From Stenotrophomonas maltophilia (GTDB lineage: Bacteria > Pseudomonadota > Gammaproteobacteria > Xanthomonadales > Xanthomonadaceae), in contig NZ_CP033877.1 in NCBI RefSeq assembly GCF_006970445.1, forward strand, positions 3,914,750 to 3,978,749: a stretch of DNA of 64,000 nucleotides, written 5' to 3'. A program made the position numbers and the translations under genes. The notes beneath the pieces were generated by a model. That model was not told the DNA's origin. It ran no database searches and worked only from the letters and a program-made list of their open reading frames with translations. Each line of letters begins with the position of its first letter. Position 1 is the first letter of the stretch. Positions 48,522 to 57,624 of this stretch are shown here, one piece after another.

Positions 48522-48549
48522 GGGGCGGCCTCACGGCCGCCCCTTTTTT
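48522..48549 (+). terminator. Rho-independent terminator of the autotransporter gene
   Basis: GGGGCGGCC, loop TCAC, GGCCGCCCC (48522-48543), then six T residues. Confidence 0.9.
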
Positions 48550-48628
48550 ATGCCACACCGGGAAAGGTGGCCGGGGCAGCGTACTGCCCCGGCCGCGGCG
48601 GCCCCGGGGAGAAGGCCGCCTTCAACCG

Positions 48629-49081
48629 TCAGGCAGCCTTCATCGCATGCTTCCGCGCACGCATGACGTTGTGGCACTCCTGCACTTCGGGCAGCAACTG
48701 GGTCACTTCCTGGCGTACTGCCGGCGGAAGCTCGTTGTCCTTCAACACGTCCTTGAACGCGCCCAGCAGGCGGTCCTCCGATTCTTCCAGCTCGGCCACG
48801 TAGCCATAGTTGGTGTCACCGAAGGCTGCACGCACCTTGCCGTAGAACTGCTGCATCGAACCGACCACGGTGCCATGCTCGGCTGGCTTGCCGCCACTGG
48901 CGGCGACCGAGCTGCTCAGCGCCGCGACGATGCGCCCCTTGACGCCGGCGATGCGGGTGAACAATGCGGACAGCTCGGCATCCTTCACCTTGGTGGCCGC
49001 TTCCTCGTAGAACGTCTTGCCATCTCGGGCGATTTCGATCAGGTCGTTGAGGCGATGCTCGATGGTGGACTGGGTGCTCAT
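48629..49081 (-). CDS. PA2169/DUF2383 four-helix bundle protein
   Basis: 150 residues from the ATG at 49081, with CAGGAG eight bases upstream. All helical: ARDGKTFYEEAATKVKDAEL, LFTRIAGVKGRIVAAL and ESEDRLLGAFKDVLKDNELP are the family signatures. Proteins of this group are ferritin-like and often stress-induced, but a metal site is not obvious here. The gene may belong to a general stress regulon with the KGG protein 7.5 kb away; that is a guess. Confidence 0.85.
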   Translation of the reverse strand: MSTQSTIEHRLNDLIEIARDGKTFYEEAATKVKDAELSALFTRIAGVKGRIVAALSSSVAASGGKPAEHGTVVGSMQQFYGKVRAAFGDTNYGYVAELEESEDRLLGAFKDVLKDNELPPAVRQEVTQLLPEVQECHNVMRARKHAMKAA

Positions 49082-49280
49082 GGAAATCACTCCTGTTCGC
49101 TTGAAAGTCTGTGGGAAACCGGCAAACGCATCTGCGTTGCCTGCGTGTCCACTGTGGCGTTGGGGATGTGGGCCCAGGGTGAGCGCCGATTGATCCGCGC
49201 GTCACCATCCACAACACGTACTGACTTCTTCATGCACGGACCCGACAACGTTCACGGGAACTGAGCAAACAGTCCGGCAT

Positions 49281-49391
49281 TCACCAGGGCGCGGTGACGA
49301 CGAGCAATGCGATCACCAGCACGATCGCCAGAACGAGAAGCAGAACGTGCCACTGCCGCCAACTGGGCTTCGGTTTTCCCGGGGTATTCAT
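49281..49391 (-). CDS. Small single-helix membrane protein, 36 residues
   Basis: Unannotated-type small gene. ATG at 49391 preceded by AAGGAGACGTTGC (good spacing). The peptide is MNTPGKPKPSWRQW followed by a strong transmembrane helix HVLLLVLAIVLVIALLVVTA and a short tail; N-terminus rich in Pro and Lys. Likely sits in the inner membrane. No family can be named. Confidence 0.6.
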   Translation of the reverse strand: MNTPGKPKPSWRQWHVLLLVLAIVLVIALLVVTAPW

Positions 49392-49638
49392 GCAACGTCT
49401 CCTTCATCGTTTATGGGTTCAGAGGCAGACTGATGCAGAGCAGCATCCCGTCGCGTGGACGGAGCGTGGATGCCTCGTGCACGACCAACGGCGCGGCGCG
49501 CTGACGATAACGCGTCCATAACGTAATTGACGTGTAAACGGAATGTTAGGTTCCTCCCGATTCCGCATAGCGGAGTTTCAGATCGGTTTCGACACAGCGA
49601 TGTGCGGAGCCCATACAACTGGATTTGGAGAGAGCCAA

Positions 49639-52473
49639 ATGCATCACTCGTACACCCTGCTTTCGCTGGCAGTGGGCACCGCGCTGGCCGCTGCCTGGGC
49701 ACCGGCCGCGCACGCACAGACCGACGGCGACAAGACACCGAAGAACCTCGACCGCATCCAGGTCACCGGCTCGGCCATCCGCAGCGTGGACATCGAAACC
49801 CAACAGCCGATCATCGCCATCACCCGTTCGATGATCGAGCACCAGGGCTTCACCACCATTGCCGACCTGCTGCAGAACCTGACCTCCACCGGCTCGCCGG
49901 CCATCTCCCGCGCGCGTGCGCTGGCGTCCGGCGAGAACGTCGGCGGCTACTACGCCGACATCCGCAACCTCGGCGCCACCCGCACGCTCGTACTGGTCAA
50001 CGGCAAGCGATTGGGGGCAACCACCGGCGGCCTGCAGGACCTGAGCCAGATCCCGATGAGTGCGGTCGAGCGCATCGATGTCCTGAAGGACGGTGCCTCC
50101 GCGCTGTACGGCTCCGATGCCATCGCCGGCGTGGTCAACATCATCACCCGCAAGGGCTACGACGGCCTGGAAGTCTCCGTGCAGCACGGCCAGTTCAGCC
50201 AGGGCGACGGCAAGGACAGCACCTTCTCGCTGGTTACCGGCGCACGCGGCGAGCGCGGTGGCTACACGTTGGCCCTGGAGTACCAGAAGTCCGATCCCGT
50301 GTTCGCGCGCGATCGTTCGTTCTCGAAGTATGGCGGTGCCGGCCCCGACTATCCCGGCGCGGACTGGAGCAACATCAGCCAGAACGGTTCCTGGTGCGAC
50401 CCCGCGCTCTACAAGTGCAACACCGGCGATGCCGTGTTCAAGACGCTCAACCCTGGCGGCAACCCGAAGAACCCCAACGACTACCACCCGATCACCCCGG
50501 CCGAGTTCGCCAATGGCAACGATCAGATGCACCTGCAGACCGGCATCGAGCGCCGCTCGTTGTTCCTCAGTACCGACTATGCGCTGACCGACCAGATCAA
50601 GTTCAGCACCGACATCGGCTACAACGAGCGCATCACCGACCAGCAGATCGCAGGCTACCCGTACCAGTCCACCAAGTTCGGCACGCCACTTGCGGCCGGC
50701 AGCGTGTTCAACCCGGTCGGTCGCAACGTCGAGTTCAACCGCCGCCTGTGGGAGCTGCCGCGCACCACCGAAAGCAAGCTGAAGTCGCTGCGCATCGCCC
50801 CCAGCCTGTCCGGCTATTTCGAGCTGGCCACCAAGACCTACGACTGGGAAGTGGGCGCTCTGTTCAACCGCAATGAAGTCACAAAAACAGGCCGTGGCGA
50901 CATGAGCCTGATCGCTTCCCGGCAGGCATTGGGGGCTTCCTACCTCGATGCCAACGGCGTGGCACGGTGTGGCACGGCGGCATCGCCGGTCTCCGGCTGC
51001 CTGGCCTGGAATCCTTTGCTGCCATTCGGTGTCGCGGGGGCAGGCTCTCTCTCCGACCCCGAATTGCAGCGCTTCTTGTTCCCCACCTTCACCGATACCG
51101 GCATCACCAAGACCCGCAGCTACTTCGCCAACATCTCCGGCCCGGTGATCGACCTGCCCGCCGGCGAGCTGTCGGTGGCGCTGGGCTACCAGTACCGCAA
51201 GGAAGAAGGGCGCTTCGTGCCCGACGCCTTCGCGCAGTCGCGCCAGAGCACCGCGCTGGGTGCATCAACCACCGCCGGCAACTACAGCCTCAATGAATTC
51301 TTTGCCGAAGTGAACGTGCCGGTGCTGCGCGACCTGCCGTTCGCCAAGGAACTGACCGTGAACCTGGCCACGCGCTATTCCGACTACAGCAACTTCGGCA
51401 GCACCACCAACTCCAAGGCGAGCTTTGCCTGGCGCCCGATCGAGGAGCTGATGATCCGCGGCACCTTCGCCGAGGGCTTCCGTGCACCGAGCATCTCCGA
51501 CCTCTACGGTGGGCTGGGTACCAGCTTCCAGACCTACGTCGATCCCTGTGGCACGGGTGCCACCAACAGCGTCAACGGCAATGCGGCATGCAATGCGGCC
51601 GGCGTTCCGCTGGGCTACCAGCAGCTGAACCAGAGCCTCAAGCCCTGCGCCAGCTACCCGTGTGCCACCCCCGACGAGTTCACCACCGGCTCCAACCCGA
51701 AGCTGCGCCCGGAAGAGTCCAAGAGCAAGACGGTGGGTGTGGTCTGGAGCCCGCGCTGGGTCGACGGGCTGGACATCAACCTGGACTGGTACAGCTACAA
51801 GATCACCAACATGATCATCCAGGACAGCGTCGACCGCATCCTGCGTGACTGCTACGTGCTCGGCAATGCGCCGCGCTGCGGCAGCGTCAAGCGCGCGGGC
51901 GACGGTCATATCACCGGCATGTTCTATGGTCTGGCCAATCTCGGCGCCATGGAAACCGAAGGCTGGGACCTGGGCATCCGCTACCGGCTGCCGGAATTCC
52001 CGTTCGGCCGTTTCACCCTCGACCTGCAGAACAGCTACGTCTCCAGCTACGACGAGCAGAACCAGAACTCGGCCGGCGAAACGATCATGATGGGCCGCGT
52101 CGGCCAGCCGGGCATCTTCCGCCTGCGCTCCAACCTCGGCGTGAACTGGCAGCTGGGCAACTTCACTACCCAGTACACCTTGCGCTACTACTCCGGCATG
52201 GTGGAGAGCTGCGTGCCGAATCGCCCCTGCACCCTGCCCGACCGCTACGCCTATGGCGAACCGGATGCGCAGCGCAGGGTGGGTGGCAACGCGTTCCATG
52301 ACATCCAGGTCAGCTACAAGCTGCCGTGGGACGGCACCGTGGCGCTGGGTTCGAACAACGTGTTCAACCACCAGGGACCGATCATGTTCTCCAAGCCGTC
52401 CAGCTCCTTCCCCTACTACGGTGGGTTCGATATCGGCCGCACCGTGTACGTGAAGTACTCGCAGCGCTTCTGA
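49639..52473 (+). CDS. TonB-dependent outer-membrane receptor
   Basis: 944 residues from the ATG at 49639 (GGAGAGAGCCAA upstream). Signal peptide MHHSYTLLSLAVGTALAAA to about residue 27. TonB box IQVTGSAI, plug with ALYGSDAIAGVVNIITRKG and NVGGYYADIRNLG, and a 22-strand barrel ending YVKYSQRF. Contains the PGE-like motif GSNPKLRPEESKSKTVG typical of Xanthomonadaceae receptors of the Oar/CUT type, which import siderophores, carbohydrates or peptides. Substrate unknown; not close to a transport operon. A hairpin terminator follows. Confidence 0.93.
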   Translation: MHHSYTLLSLAVGTALAAAWAPAAHAQTDGDKTPKNLDRIQVTGSAIRSVDIETQQPIIAITRSMIEHQGFTTIADLLQNLTSTGSPAISRARALASGENVGGYYADIRNLGATRTLVLVNGKRLGATTGGLQDLSQIPMSAVERIDVLKDGASALYGSDAIAGVVNIITRKGYDGLEVSVQHGQFSQGDGKDSTFSLVTGARGERGGYTLALEYQKSDPVFARDRSFSKYGGAGPDYPGADWSNISQNGSWCDPALYKCNTGDAVFKTLNPGGNPKNPNDYHPITPAEFANGNDQMHLQTGIERRSLFLSTDYALTDQIKFSTDIGYNERITDQQIAGYPYQSTKFGTPLAAGSVFNPVGRNVEFNRRLWELPRTTESKLKSLRIAPSLSGYFELATKTYDWEVGALFNRNEVTKTGRGDMSLIASRQALGASYLDANGVARCGTAASPVSGCLAWNPLLPFGVAGAGSLSDPELQRFLFPTFTDTGITKTRSYFANISGPVIDLPAGELSVALGYQYRKEEGRFVPDAFAQSRQSTALGASTTAGNYSLNEFFAEVNVPVLRDLPFAKELTVNLATRYSDYSNFGSTTNSKASFAWRPIEELMIRGTFAEGFRAPSISDLYGGLGTSFQTYVDPCGTGATNSVNGNAACNAAGVPLGYQQLNQSLKPCASYPCATPDEFTTGSNPKLRPEESKSKTVGVVWSPRWVDGLDINLDWYSYKITNMIIQDSVDRILRDCYVLGNAPRCGSVKRAGDGHITGMFYGLANLGAMETEGWDLGIRYRLPEFPFGRFTLDLQNSYVSSYDEQNQNSAGETIMMGRVGQPGIFRLRSNLGVNWQLGNFTTQYTLRYYSGMVESCVPNRPCTLPDRYAYGEPDAQRRVGGNAFHDIQVSYKLPWDGTVALGSNNVFNHQGPIMFSKPSSSFPYYGGFDIGRTVYVKYSQRF

Positions 52474-52490
52474 CCTGAACGGGCCGTGCG

Positions 52491-52523
52491 CGTGGCCGGC
52501 GGAAGGGGAGTCCGCCGGCCACG
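52491..52523 (+). terminator. Hairpin terminator after the TonB receptor
   Basis: CGTGGCCGGCGGA (52491-52503) pairs perfectly with TCCGCCGGCCACG (52511-52523); the following sequence is not T-rich, so strength is uncertain. Confidence 0.6.
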
Positions 52524-52731
52524 CTGCACACTTCCTCCACCCAATCTCCATCGTTCTTCGACGGAATCTCCAAGGTTTCCGGCAACACTGATGTCATGAC
52601 GGCAAGGGAGCTGGACCGCATGGATCGCCACGCGTACCGATGCTGCATGCCCGTCTCCAGGTTCACCACTGCATGCAATGGCATGGCCCGATTCGTCAAT
52701 GCAGGCCAGACCGTTGCTAGGGAAGTACGAG

Positions 52732-53757
52732 ATGACGACGGCAGTTCGCACCGGCCTGACCGACCTGGTCGCTGACGCGCAGCGCTACCTGCGCAGGGTC
52801 CTGCCGGGGCTTGCGTCGGCGGTGCATCCGGTCACGGTGGCACACGCCATTCCGCGCGCGATGGCGTCGCGCTACCACATCGCCGAGCTGACCCTGTACG
52901 GTGAAACCCCTGCCATGCTCGCCGTGGCCCGCGAGCCGGGCGAGTCCAGCAGCCGCGTCATCCAGGACGTACGCAGCCTGCGCTCGGCAGCAAACGCATT
53001 GGTGCTGTATGTCTCGCCCTACCTCACACCGACACAGCGACGCTTCCTGGTCGAGAACCACATCGACTTCGTGGTGCCGCACGCACAGCTGTTCGCACCG
53101 AGCCTGGCCATCGAGTTCCGCGACGCGCCCGACCACGAGAAGAAGGCGATCTCGCTGCTGCCTTCGGCGCAGGCTGTGCTGATCCACGTACTGTTGTCCG
53201 GGCAGCCGCGCTGGTGGTCGCCCCGCGAGATCAGCGCCACCGCAGGCTATACCTCGATGACCGCATCGCGGTTGTCCGCCGAGCTGGTCGGGCGCGGCCT
53301 AGCCGAACGCTCCACGGGCGGCCGCGAACGTTTCCTGCGCCTGGCGGGCGATCGCCGTGATGTCTGGGCCAGGGCGCAACCCTTCCTGCGCTCACCGGTC
53401 CTGAAAGAAGTCGATGTCTGCTGGGAGCTGATAGGCACCCTGCTGGCCGATGCGGGCCAACCAGCGCTGCGTGCAGGTCTGGATGCACTGGACGCGGACG
53501 GATCGCCGGCGGTGGTGACCACCCGTGCGCTGCATATCGATGCCTGGCGCGCGCTTGCTGCGCAGCCGACGGCCGCCCCCGGTTGCGCACAGCAGGTGCG
53601 GTTGCAGATATGGGCCTATCCACCGGCGTTCACCGGCGTCGGCGCGGTGATCGACCCGCTGTCGCTGTACCTGAGCCTGCAGGGCAAGCGCGGCCACGAC
53701 AGCGATGCCTTGGAACTGAGGATCGAACAGGCACTGGCGACCGCGCAGCACGCCTGA
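52732..53757 (+). CDS. MarR-like winged-helix regulator of unknown role
   Basis: 341 residues from the ATG at 52732. The N-terminal half is a domain often found in these proteins (AELTLYGETPAMLAVAREPG, then VLYVSPYLTPTQRRFLVENH and DFVVPHAQLFAPSLAIEFRD), and the middle carries a winged HTH (SPREISATAGYTSMTASRLS, AELVGRGLAERSTGGRERF). Such proteins are annotated as MarR-like or AbiEi-like regulators, in some genomes next to a nucleotidyltransferase toxin; here no partner toxin gene is adjacent. DNA binding is inferred from the HTH only. Convergent with an EamA transporter gene. Confidence 0.65.
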   Translation: MTTAVRTGLTDLVADAQRYLRRVLPGLASAVHPVTVAHAIPRAMASRYHIAELTLYGETPAMLAVAREPGESSSRVIQDVRSLRSAANALVLYVSPYLTPTQRRFLVENHIDFVVPHAQLFAPSLAIEFRDAPDHEKKAISLLPSAQAVLIHVLLSGQPRWWSPREISATAGYTSMTASRLSAELVGRGLAERSTGGRERFLRLAGDRRDVWARAQPFLRSPVLKEVDVCWELIGTLLADAGQPALRAGLDALDADGSPAVVTTRALHIDAWRALAAQPTAAPGCAQQVRLQIWAYPPAFTGVGAVIDPLSLYLSLQGKRGHDSDALELRIEQALATAQHA

Positions 53758-53771
53758 TCGCCCATTTCAGC

Positions 53772-54665
53772 CTACGCCTGCGATTCCGCCGTGGCCTGCG
53801 TCGCGCGCTTGGCACTGAACTCAGCAAATACCACGCCCGACACTGCCAGCAGCCCACCACCCAGCACCCATCCGCTGAGCGACTCGCCCAGCAGCAGTAC
53901 CGCCAGCACGGCCGTCACGATCGGCACCAGGTTGAAGAAGCCCGAGACACGTGCCGCTCCCAACCGCGAAAGTCCGGTCATCCAGGTCAGGGGTGCAAGG
54001 ATCGACGCACATACGGCAGCGAAACCGATACAGCCCACAGCGGTCAGGTTGTTCACTCCGCTGCCGACCAGCAGCTGCAGTGGCAACAGGATCAGCGATG
54101 CGGCCGTGGCCTGCAGGAACAGTGACTCCAGCACCGGCAGCGGAATCTTCCAGCGCTGCATGAGCACGTTGTAGGCGGCAAATGCCAACGCGCCGATCAG
54201 CATGATCGCATCACCGCGGTTCAGGCCGTGCGCCGCCAGCCGCGCCAGGTCGCCCTGCGACACCACGGCCACCACACCGACCGTGGAGATCACCGCACCG
54301 ACGATGGCGGCACCGCGCACCGGATGGCCCATGAAAAGACGTGACAGCGCCAGCGCGATCAGCGGAATCAGCGCCTGGATCACGCCCATGTTGGTGGCCG
54401 AGGTGAAGTGCGCCGCATAGTACGCCAGGCACTGGTACATCACCCCGCCCAGGCAGCCCAGCACCAGGAAGCGCCCCAGATTGGCGCGCACGATCGGTAG
54501 ATGGCCGCGCAGCCGTGGCCATGCGAAGGGCAGCAGGATGATCGCGGCCACCAGCCAGCGGAAGAAGCCGATGTCGATGGGACCGACCGAGCCGGAGGCC
54601 AACTTGGTGACAATCGTGTTGGCGCCCCACAGCAGGCAGGCGAGGATCGGGAAGAGATAGTTCAA
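53772..54665 (-). CDS. EamA/DMT family transporter
   Basis: Ten-helix inner-membrane exporter of the drug/metabolite class. 297 residues using the TTG at 54665, which gives the family start MNYLFPILACLLWGANTIVT; ATG codons at 54722 and 54779 would add unconserved residues overlapping the divergent promoter. Two EamA repeats: FFRWLVAAIILLPFAW and GGVMYQCLAYYAAHFTSATN in the first, GVVSQGDLARLAAHGLNRG and LNRG...AILMLIGA in the second. Substrate may be an amino acid or metabolite. Divergent from an AraC regulator that could control it. Confidence 0.85.
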   Translation of the reverse strand: MNYLFPILACLLWGANTIVTKLASGSVGPIDIGFFRWLVAAIILLPFAWPRLRGHLPIVRANLGRFLVLGCLGGVMYQCLAYYAAHFTSATNMGVIQALIPLIALALSRLFMGHPVRGAAIVGAVISTVGVVAVVSQGDLARLAAHGLNRGDAIMLIGALAFAAYNVLMQRWKIPLPVLESLFLQATAASLILLPLQLLVGSGVNNLTAVGCIGFAAVCASILAPLTWMTGLSRLGAARVSGFFNLVPIVTAVLAVLLLGESLSGWVLGGGLLAVSGVVFAEFSAKRATQATAESQA

Positions 54666-54762
54666 GACGGCAGGTGTACGCGGGGGAATGGCCAGCGTAC
54701 GCTTGGCGCATATCAAGGACATCCCGAAAATGCGCCACTCCGACCCGGGCTTGCGGCAACCG

Positions 54763-55533
54763 ATGGAACCCATCCCCACCTTCCGCCAGCTGCCCGGCCC
54801 GATCTACTTCCGGCAGGGTGCGATGGAACCCACCGACTGGGGCACGCACAGCCATCCCTGGGGACAGTTCAACTTCGTTGCGCAGGGCGTGATGGAAATG
54901 AAGATCGAGGGCGAGTGGATGGTGTCCCCGCCGCACTATGCGCTCTGGATTCCGCCTGGCGTGGCCCACTACTCGCGCAACCGATCGGTGCTGGCCTATC
55001 GATCGGCTTACCTGTCGCCAGCGTTGTCGCGCCGCTTGCCCACGCGCTGCCGGGCGCTGGAGGTCACGCCCCTTCTGCGTGAACTGCTGCACGAACTGGC
55101 GCGCCAGGGCGTGACCGATCCGCAGACGCCTGACCAACGGCGCATGGCCGCGGTGGTGATCGACCAGATCATCAACGCCGCCGTTCTGCCCAGCTTCCTG
55201 CCGATCGCCAGCAGTGATGCACTGAAGCAGGTGATGGCATACGTGGAGAAACACCTGTCCACGGCCGGATCCGTTGCCGAGATCGCGCAGCGGCATCACA
55301 TGAGCGTGCGCAAGCTGGAGCGCATGGCGCGCAGTGAACTGGGCATGTCACTCGGCGACTGGCGTGGGCGTGTGAAGTTCGTGCGCGCCACCGAGGCGCT
55401 GTGCACACGCAAGCCGATCAGCCGCATTGCCGAGGAGCTGGGCTATTCAGGCGTCAGCGCGTTTGCCGAAATGTTCAAGCGGCACGCGCAGTGCACGCCC
55501 GACCAGTATCGGAAGCAGCATCGGGCCGGGTAG
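54763..55533 (+). CDS. AraC-type transcriptional regulator with cupin sensor domain
   Basis: Regulator of about 256 residues. The N-terminal cupin-like part (PGPIYFRQGAMEPTDWGTH, SHPWGQFNFVAQGVMEM, PPHYALWIPPGVAHYSRN) can bind a small ligand; the C-terminal AraC HTH repeats are LSTAGSVAEIAQRHHMSVRK and ISRIAEELGYSGVSAFAEMF. The start is uncertain: the ATG at 54763 is used, 54730 is possible, both 65-100 bases from the divergent transporter. Probably regulates that transporter. Confidence 0.88.
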   Translation: MEPIPTFRQLPGPIYFRQGAMEPTDWGTHSHPWGQFNFVAQGVMEMKIEGEWMVSPPHYALWIPPGVAHYSRNRSVLAYRSAYLSPALSRRLPTRCRALEVTPLLRELLHELARQGVTDPQTPDQRRMAAVVIDQIINAAVLPSFLPIASSDALKQVMAYVEKHLSTAGSVAEIAQRHHMSVRKLERMARSELGMSLGDWRGRVKFVRATEALCTRKPISRIAEELGYSGVSAFAEMFKRHAQCTPDQYRKQHRAG

Positions 55534-55541
55534 AGGTGCCG

Positions 55542-55832
55542 TCAGTTGGCATCCTGCCTGGCAGCGGCCTTCTGGCATGCATACCGAGGCGCCAGCGCCA
55601 ACCGTTCGATGCCCAGCAGAATGCCCATGAACAGAAGCACTGCGGGTAGCCAGTAGAACAGGAACACCGCAATCTGAAAGTCCCAGGTGTTCACGTACTG
55701 ATCGGGGTTCGGCGGACCCGCCAGGACAGCCTTCGCATTCACGTAGAACCACGATGAGGCCAGGATCACCGCGATCAGCAGTTGCGCCATGGCCAGCATC
55801 CAGAAAGGGGGTAAACGGGAAAGACCGCGCAT
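55542..55832 (-). CDS. Small integral membrane protein
   Basis: 96 residues from the ATG at 55832 (CAGGAT upstream); upstream extension ignored. Two transmembrane helices separated by a polar loop (VNAKAVLAGPPNPDQYVNTW), then FYWLPAVLLFMGILLGI and a basic tail with one Cys. No family recognised; hypothetical. Confidence 0.65.
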   Translation of the reverse strand: MRGLSRLPPFWMLAMAQLLIAVILASSWFYVNAKAVLAGPPNPDQYVNTWDFQIAVFLFYWLPAVLLFMGILLGIERLALAPRYACQKAAARQDAN

Positions 55833-55966
55833 GGCATCCTGCCAGTGAAGGAATCGGGCAATTGTAGGCGTGGCCTGCACACGGTCACAGACACGAGTGT
55901 CGATTTCCCGCCCCGTCGTTCGTCGGAACAGGAAAGGCAGGCCCATCGGCCTGCAGGAGCGCTCCA

Positions 55967-56608
55967 ATGCCGCCGATCCTCACTGCCTTCGCCACCTCCC
56001 CCGACCGCGGCCAGGGCCTGGCCCGTGACATGCGCGTGCGCTGGGCACTGGAGGAACTGGCCGTAGCCTATGACGTACAACTGCTCACCTTCACCGAGAT
56101 GAAGCAACCCGCGCACCTGGCACGGAATCCGTTCGGGCAGATTCCCACCTGGCAGGAGGGTGGCCGGACCCTGTTCGAATCCGGCGCCATCGTCCTGCAC
56201 CTGGCCGAACAGCATCCCGGCCTGCTGCCACGAGATCCGGACGCCCGCATGCGCGCGATCATGTGGGTGTTCGCTGCACTGAACACGGTGGAGCCCCCCA
56301 TCGTCGAGCGCTCCATGGCCTGGGTGCTTGAGCGCGAGCAACCCTGGTACGGGCAGCGGCAGGTGATGCTCGATGAGCGGGTCCGGACGCGGCTGGCGCA
56401 GCTGTCGACGTGGCTGTCCAAGGCGGAATGGCTGGACGGCGAGTTCAGCGTGGGCGACCTGATGATGGTCTCGGTACTGCTGCGCCTGAAGAGCAGCGGC
56501 CTGCTCGACGAGTACCCGCAGGTGGCCGCCTATGTGGCCCGGGCCACGCAGCGGCCCGCCTACCAGCGCGCCTTCGCCGCGCAGCTGGCGGTATTCCAGA
56601 ACGCCTAG
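55967..56608 (+). CDS. Glutathione S-transferase family protein
   Basis: 213 residues, ATG after CAGGAGCGCTCCA. Thioredoxin-like N-terminal domain (about 1-85; the YDVQLLTF, NPFGQIPTW and LFESGAIVLHLAEQHP segments bind glutathione) and a helical C-terminal domain (WLDGEFSVGDLMMVSVLLRL). The N-terminal catalytic residue is probably within TAFATSPDRGQG. Likely conjugates glutathione to electrophiles or acts as a peroxidase. Confidence 0.93.
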   Translation: MPPILTAFATSPDRGQGLARDMRVRWALEELAVAYDVQLLTFTEMKQPAHLARNPFGQIPTWQEGGRTLFESGAIVLHLAEQHPGLLPRDPDARMRAIMWVFAALNTVEPPIVERSMAWVLEREQPWYGQRQVMLDERVRTRLAQLSTWLSKAEWLDGEFSVGDLMMVSVLLRLKSSGLLDEYPQVAAYVARATQRPAYQRAFAAQLAVFQNA

Positions 56609-56630
56609 CACTGCGCCCCGCGCGGGGTCT

Positions 56631-57038
56631 TCAGTGCAGCCTGCGCCGGCAGGCGGCCTGCACCAGCATCAGCTGGGCCACCAGGACCAGCATCGCGCAG
56701 CCCGACAACAGCCAGGGGTCGATGTACCACTGATCGTTGAAACTGAAGTCGCCCGCCGATATGCGCTTCCAACCATTGAAGTGCTGCATCGCCGCCACCA
56801 CGAACGCGAAGGCACCCGCGCTGTACGACAGCCAGGGCACCACGATGCCGCCCGGGCGCGCGAACAGCGTCAGCAGGCCCAGCACGCCGATCACCGTGCG
56901 TTGCACGCGGCAGTACGGACAGACATAGGCCATTCCGCTCCATTCCATCGCCCAGGCCAGCAGGCTGACCAGCACGGCTGCGGCTGCAGCTGCGTACAGG
57001 ATCCTGGGCCCGATCGTCATACCGCCATCGTGTGCCAT
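56631..57038 (-). CDS. DsbB-like four-helix membrane protein with a single CXXC pair
   Basis: 135 residues; the start at 57038 is supported by AAGGAG six bases before the ATG. Four predicted transmembrane helices; between the first and second is YVCPYCRVQRT (Cys40, Cys43), the motif at the quinone-side active site of DsbB-type disulfide oxidases. The second, periplasmic Cys pair of DsbB is absent (only one other Cys near GCAML and one at the end). It may pass electrons to a partner or be a diverged relative such as those found with thioredoxin-like genes; no DsbA gene is adjacent. Confidence 0.7.
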   Translation of the reverse strand: MAHDGGMTIGPRILYAAAAAAVLVSLLAWAMEWSGMAYVCPYCRVQRTVIGVLGLLTLFARPGGIVVPWLSYSAGAFAFVVAAMQHFNGWKRISAGDFSFNDQWYIDPWLLSGCAMLVLVAQLMLVQAACRRRLH

Positions 57039-57087
57039 CCCGCGCTCCTTCGTTCAAAGACCCAGGCAGGGTAGCAGCGCGGCAGGC

Positions 57088-57507
57088 TCAATCCTTCTTG
57101 AAGACCGTGCGCTTGCCGATCGGGCTGCCCTTGCGCGCCGTCGGTCGCGCCAGCCCGGGAATCAGGAAGTCGGTGACCTTGTGGCCCTTCTGGACCTTGG
57201 AGGCCAGCCAGCGCGGCATCCGCCCGCGGCCAGACCAGGTCAGCCGCTTGTATTCCGGGTCGCGGTACTTGGCCGCCACCTTGCCGGTTCTGCGCCGCGC
57301 GGGTTTGCGGTTGGATGTGGCCACCTCGCTGGCCTCTCCACCGAAGAGTTCTTCGAGGGTGTAGCCGGCTTCGGCAGCGGCGGCCTTCAGCATCCGCCGC
57401 ACCGCATTGGCCGGACGGCGGCTGGAAATGAGCTGTTTCCGCTGTTCAGCGGCAACCACCAAGGCGCCCAGCTCTCGAAGGCTGAGCGATTCAATATCGA
57501 TCGTCAT
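57088..57507 (-). CDS. H-NS-like histone family protein
   Basis: Nucleoid-associated protein of 139 residues from the ATG at 57507. N-terminal coiled-coil oligomerisation region (LRELGALVVAAEQRKQLISS, then AVRRMLKAAAAEAGYTLEEL), Lys/Arg linker, and the C-terminal DNA-binding domain KYRDPEYKRLTWSGRGRMPR, a match to the AT-hook-like core of H-NS (WSGRGR). Xanthomonadaceae carry several such proteins that silence AT-rich acquired DNA and regulate virulence genes. Placed between a DsbB-like gene and the divergent DoxX gene. Confidence 0.93.
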   Translation of the reverse strand: MTIDIESLSLRELGALVVAAEQRKQLISSRRPANAVRRMLKAAAAEAGYTLEELFGGEASEVATSNRKPARRRTGKVAAKYRDPEYKRLTWSGRGRMPRWLASKVQKGHKVTDFLIPGLARPTARKGSPIGKRTVFKKD

Positions 57508-57624
57508 GCGGGAAAGGTCCACTGCGGCGCGGCGGCTGTCAAGGCGGATGGCAACCGCGTAGACACGGGCTTCACCGCCGGTGGGCTCCGATCGCCTGCG
57601 TCGGCCATCCCCGAGGACATCCCT

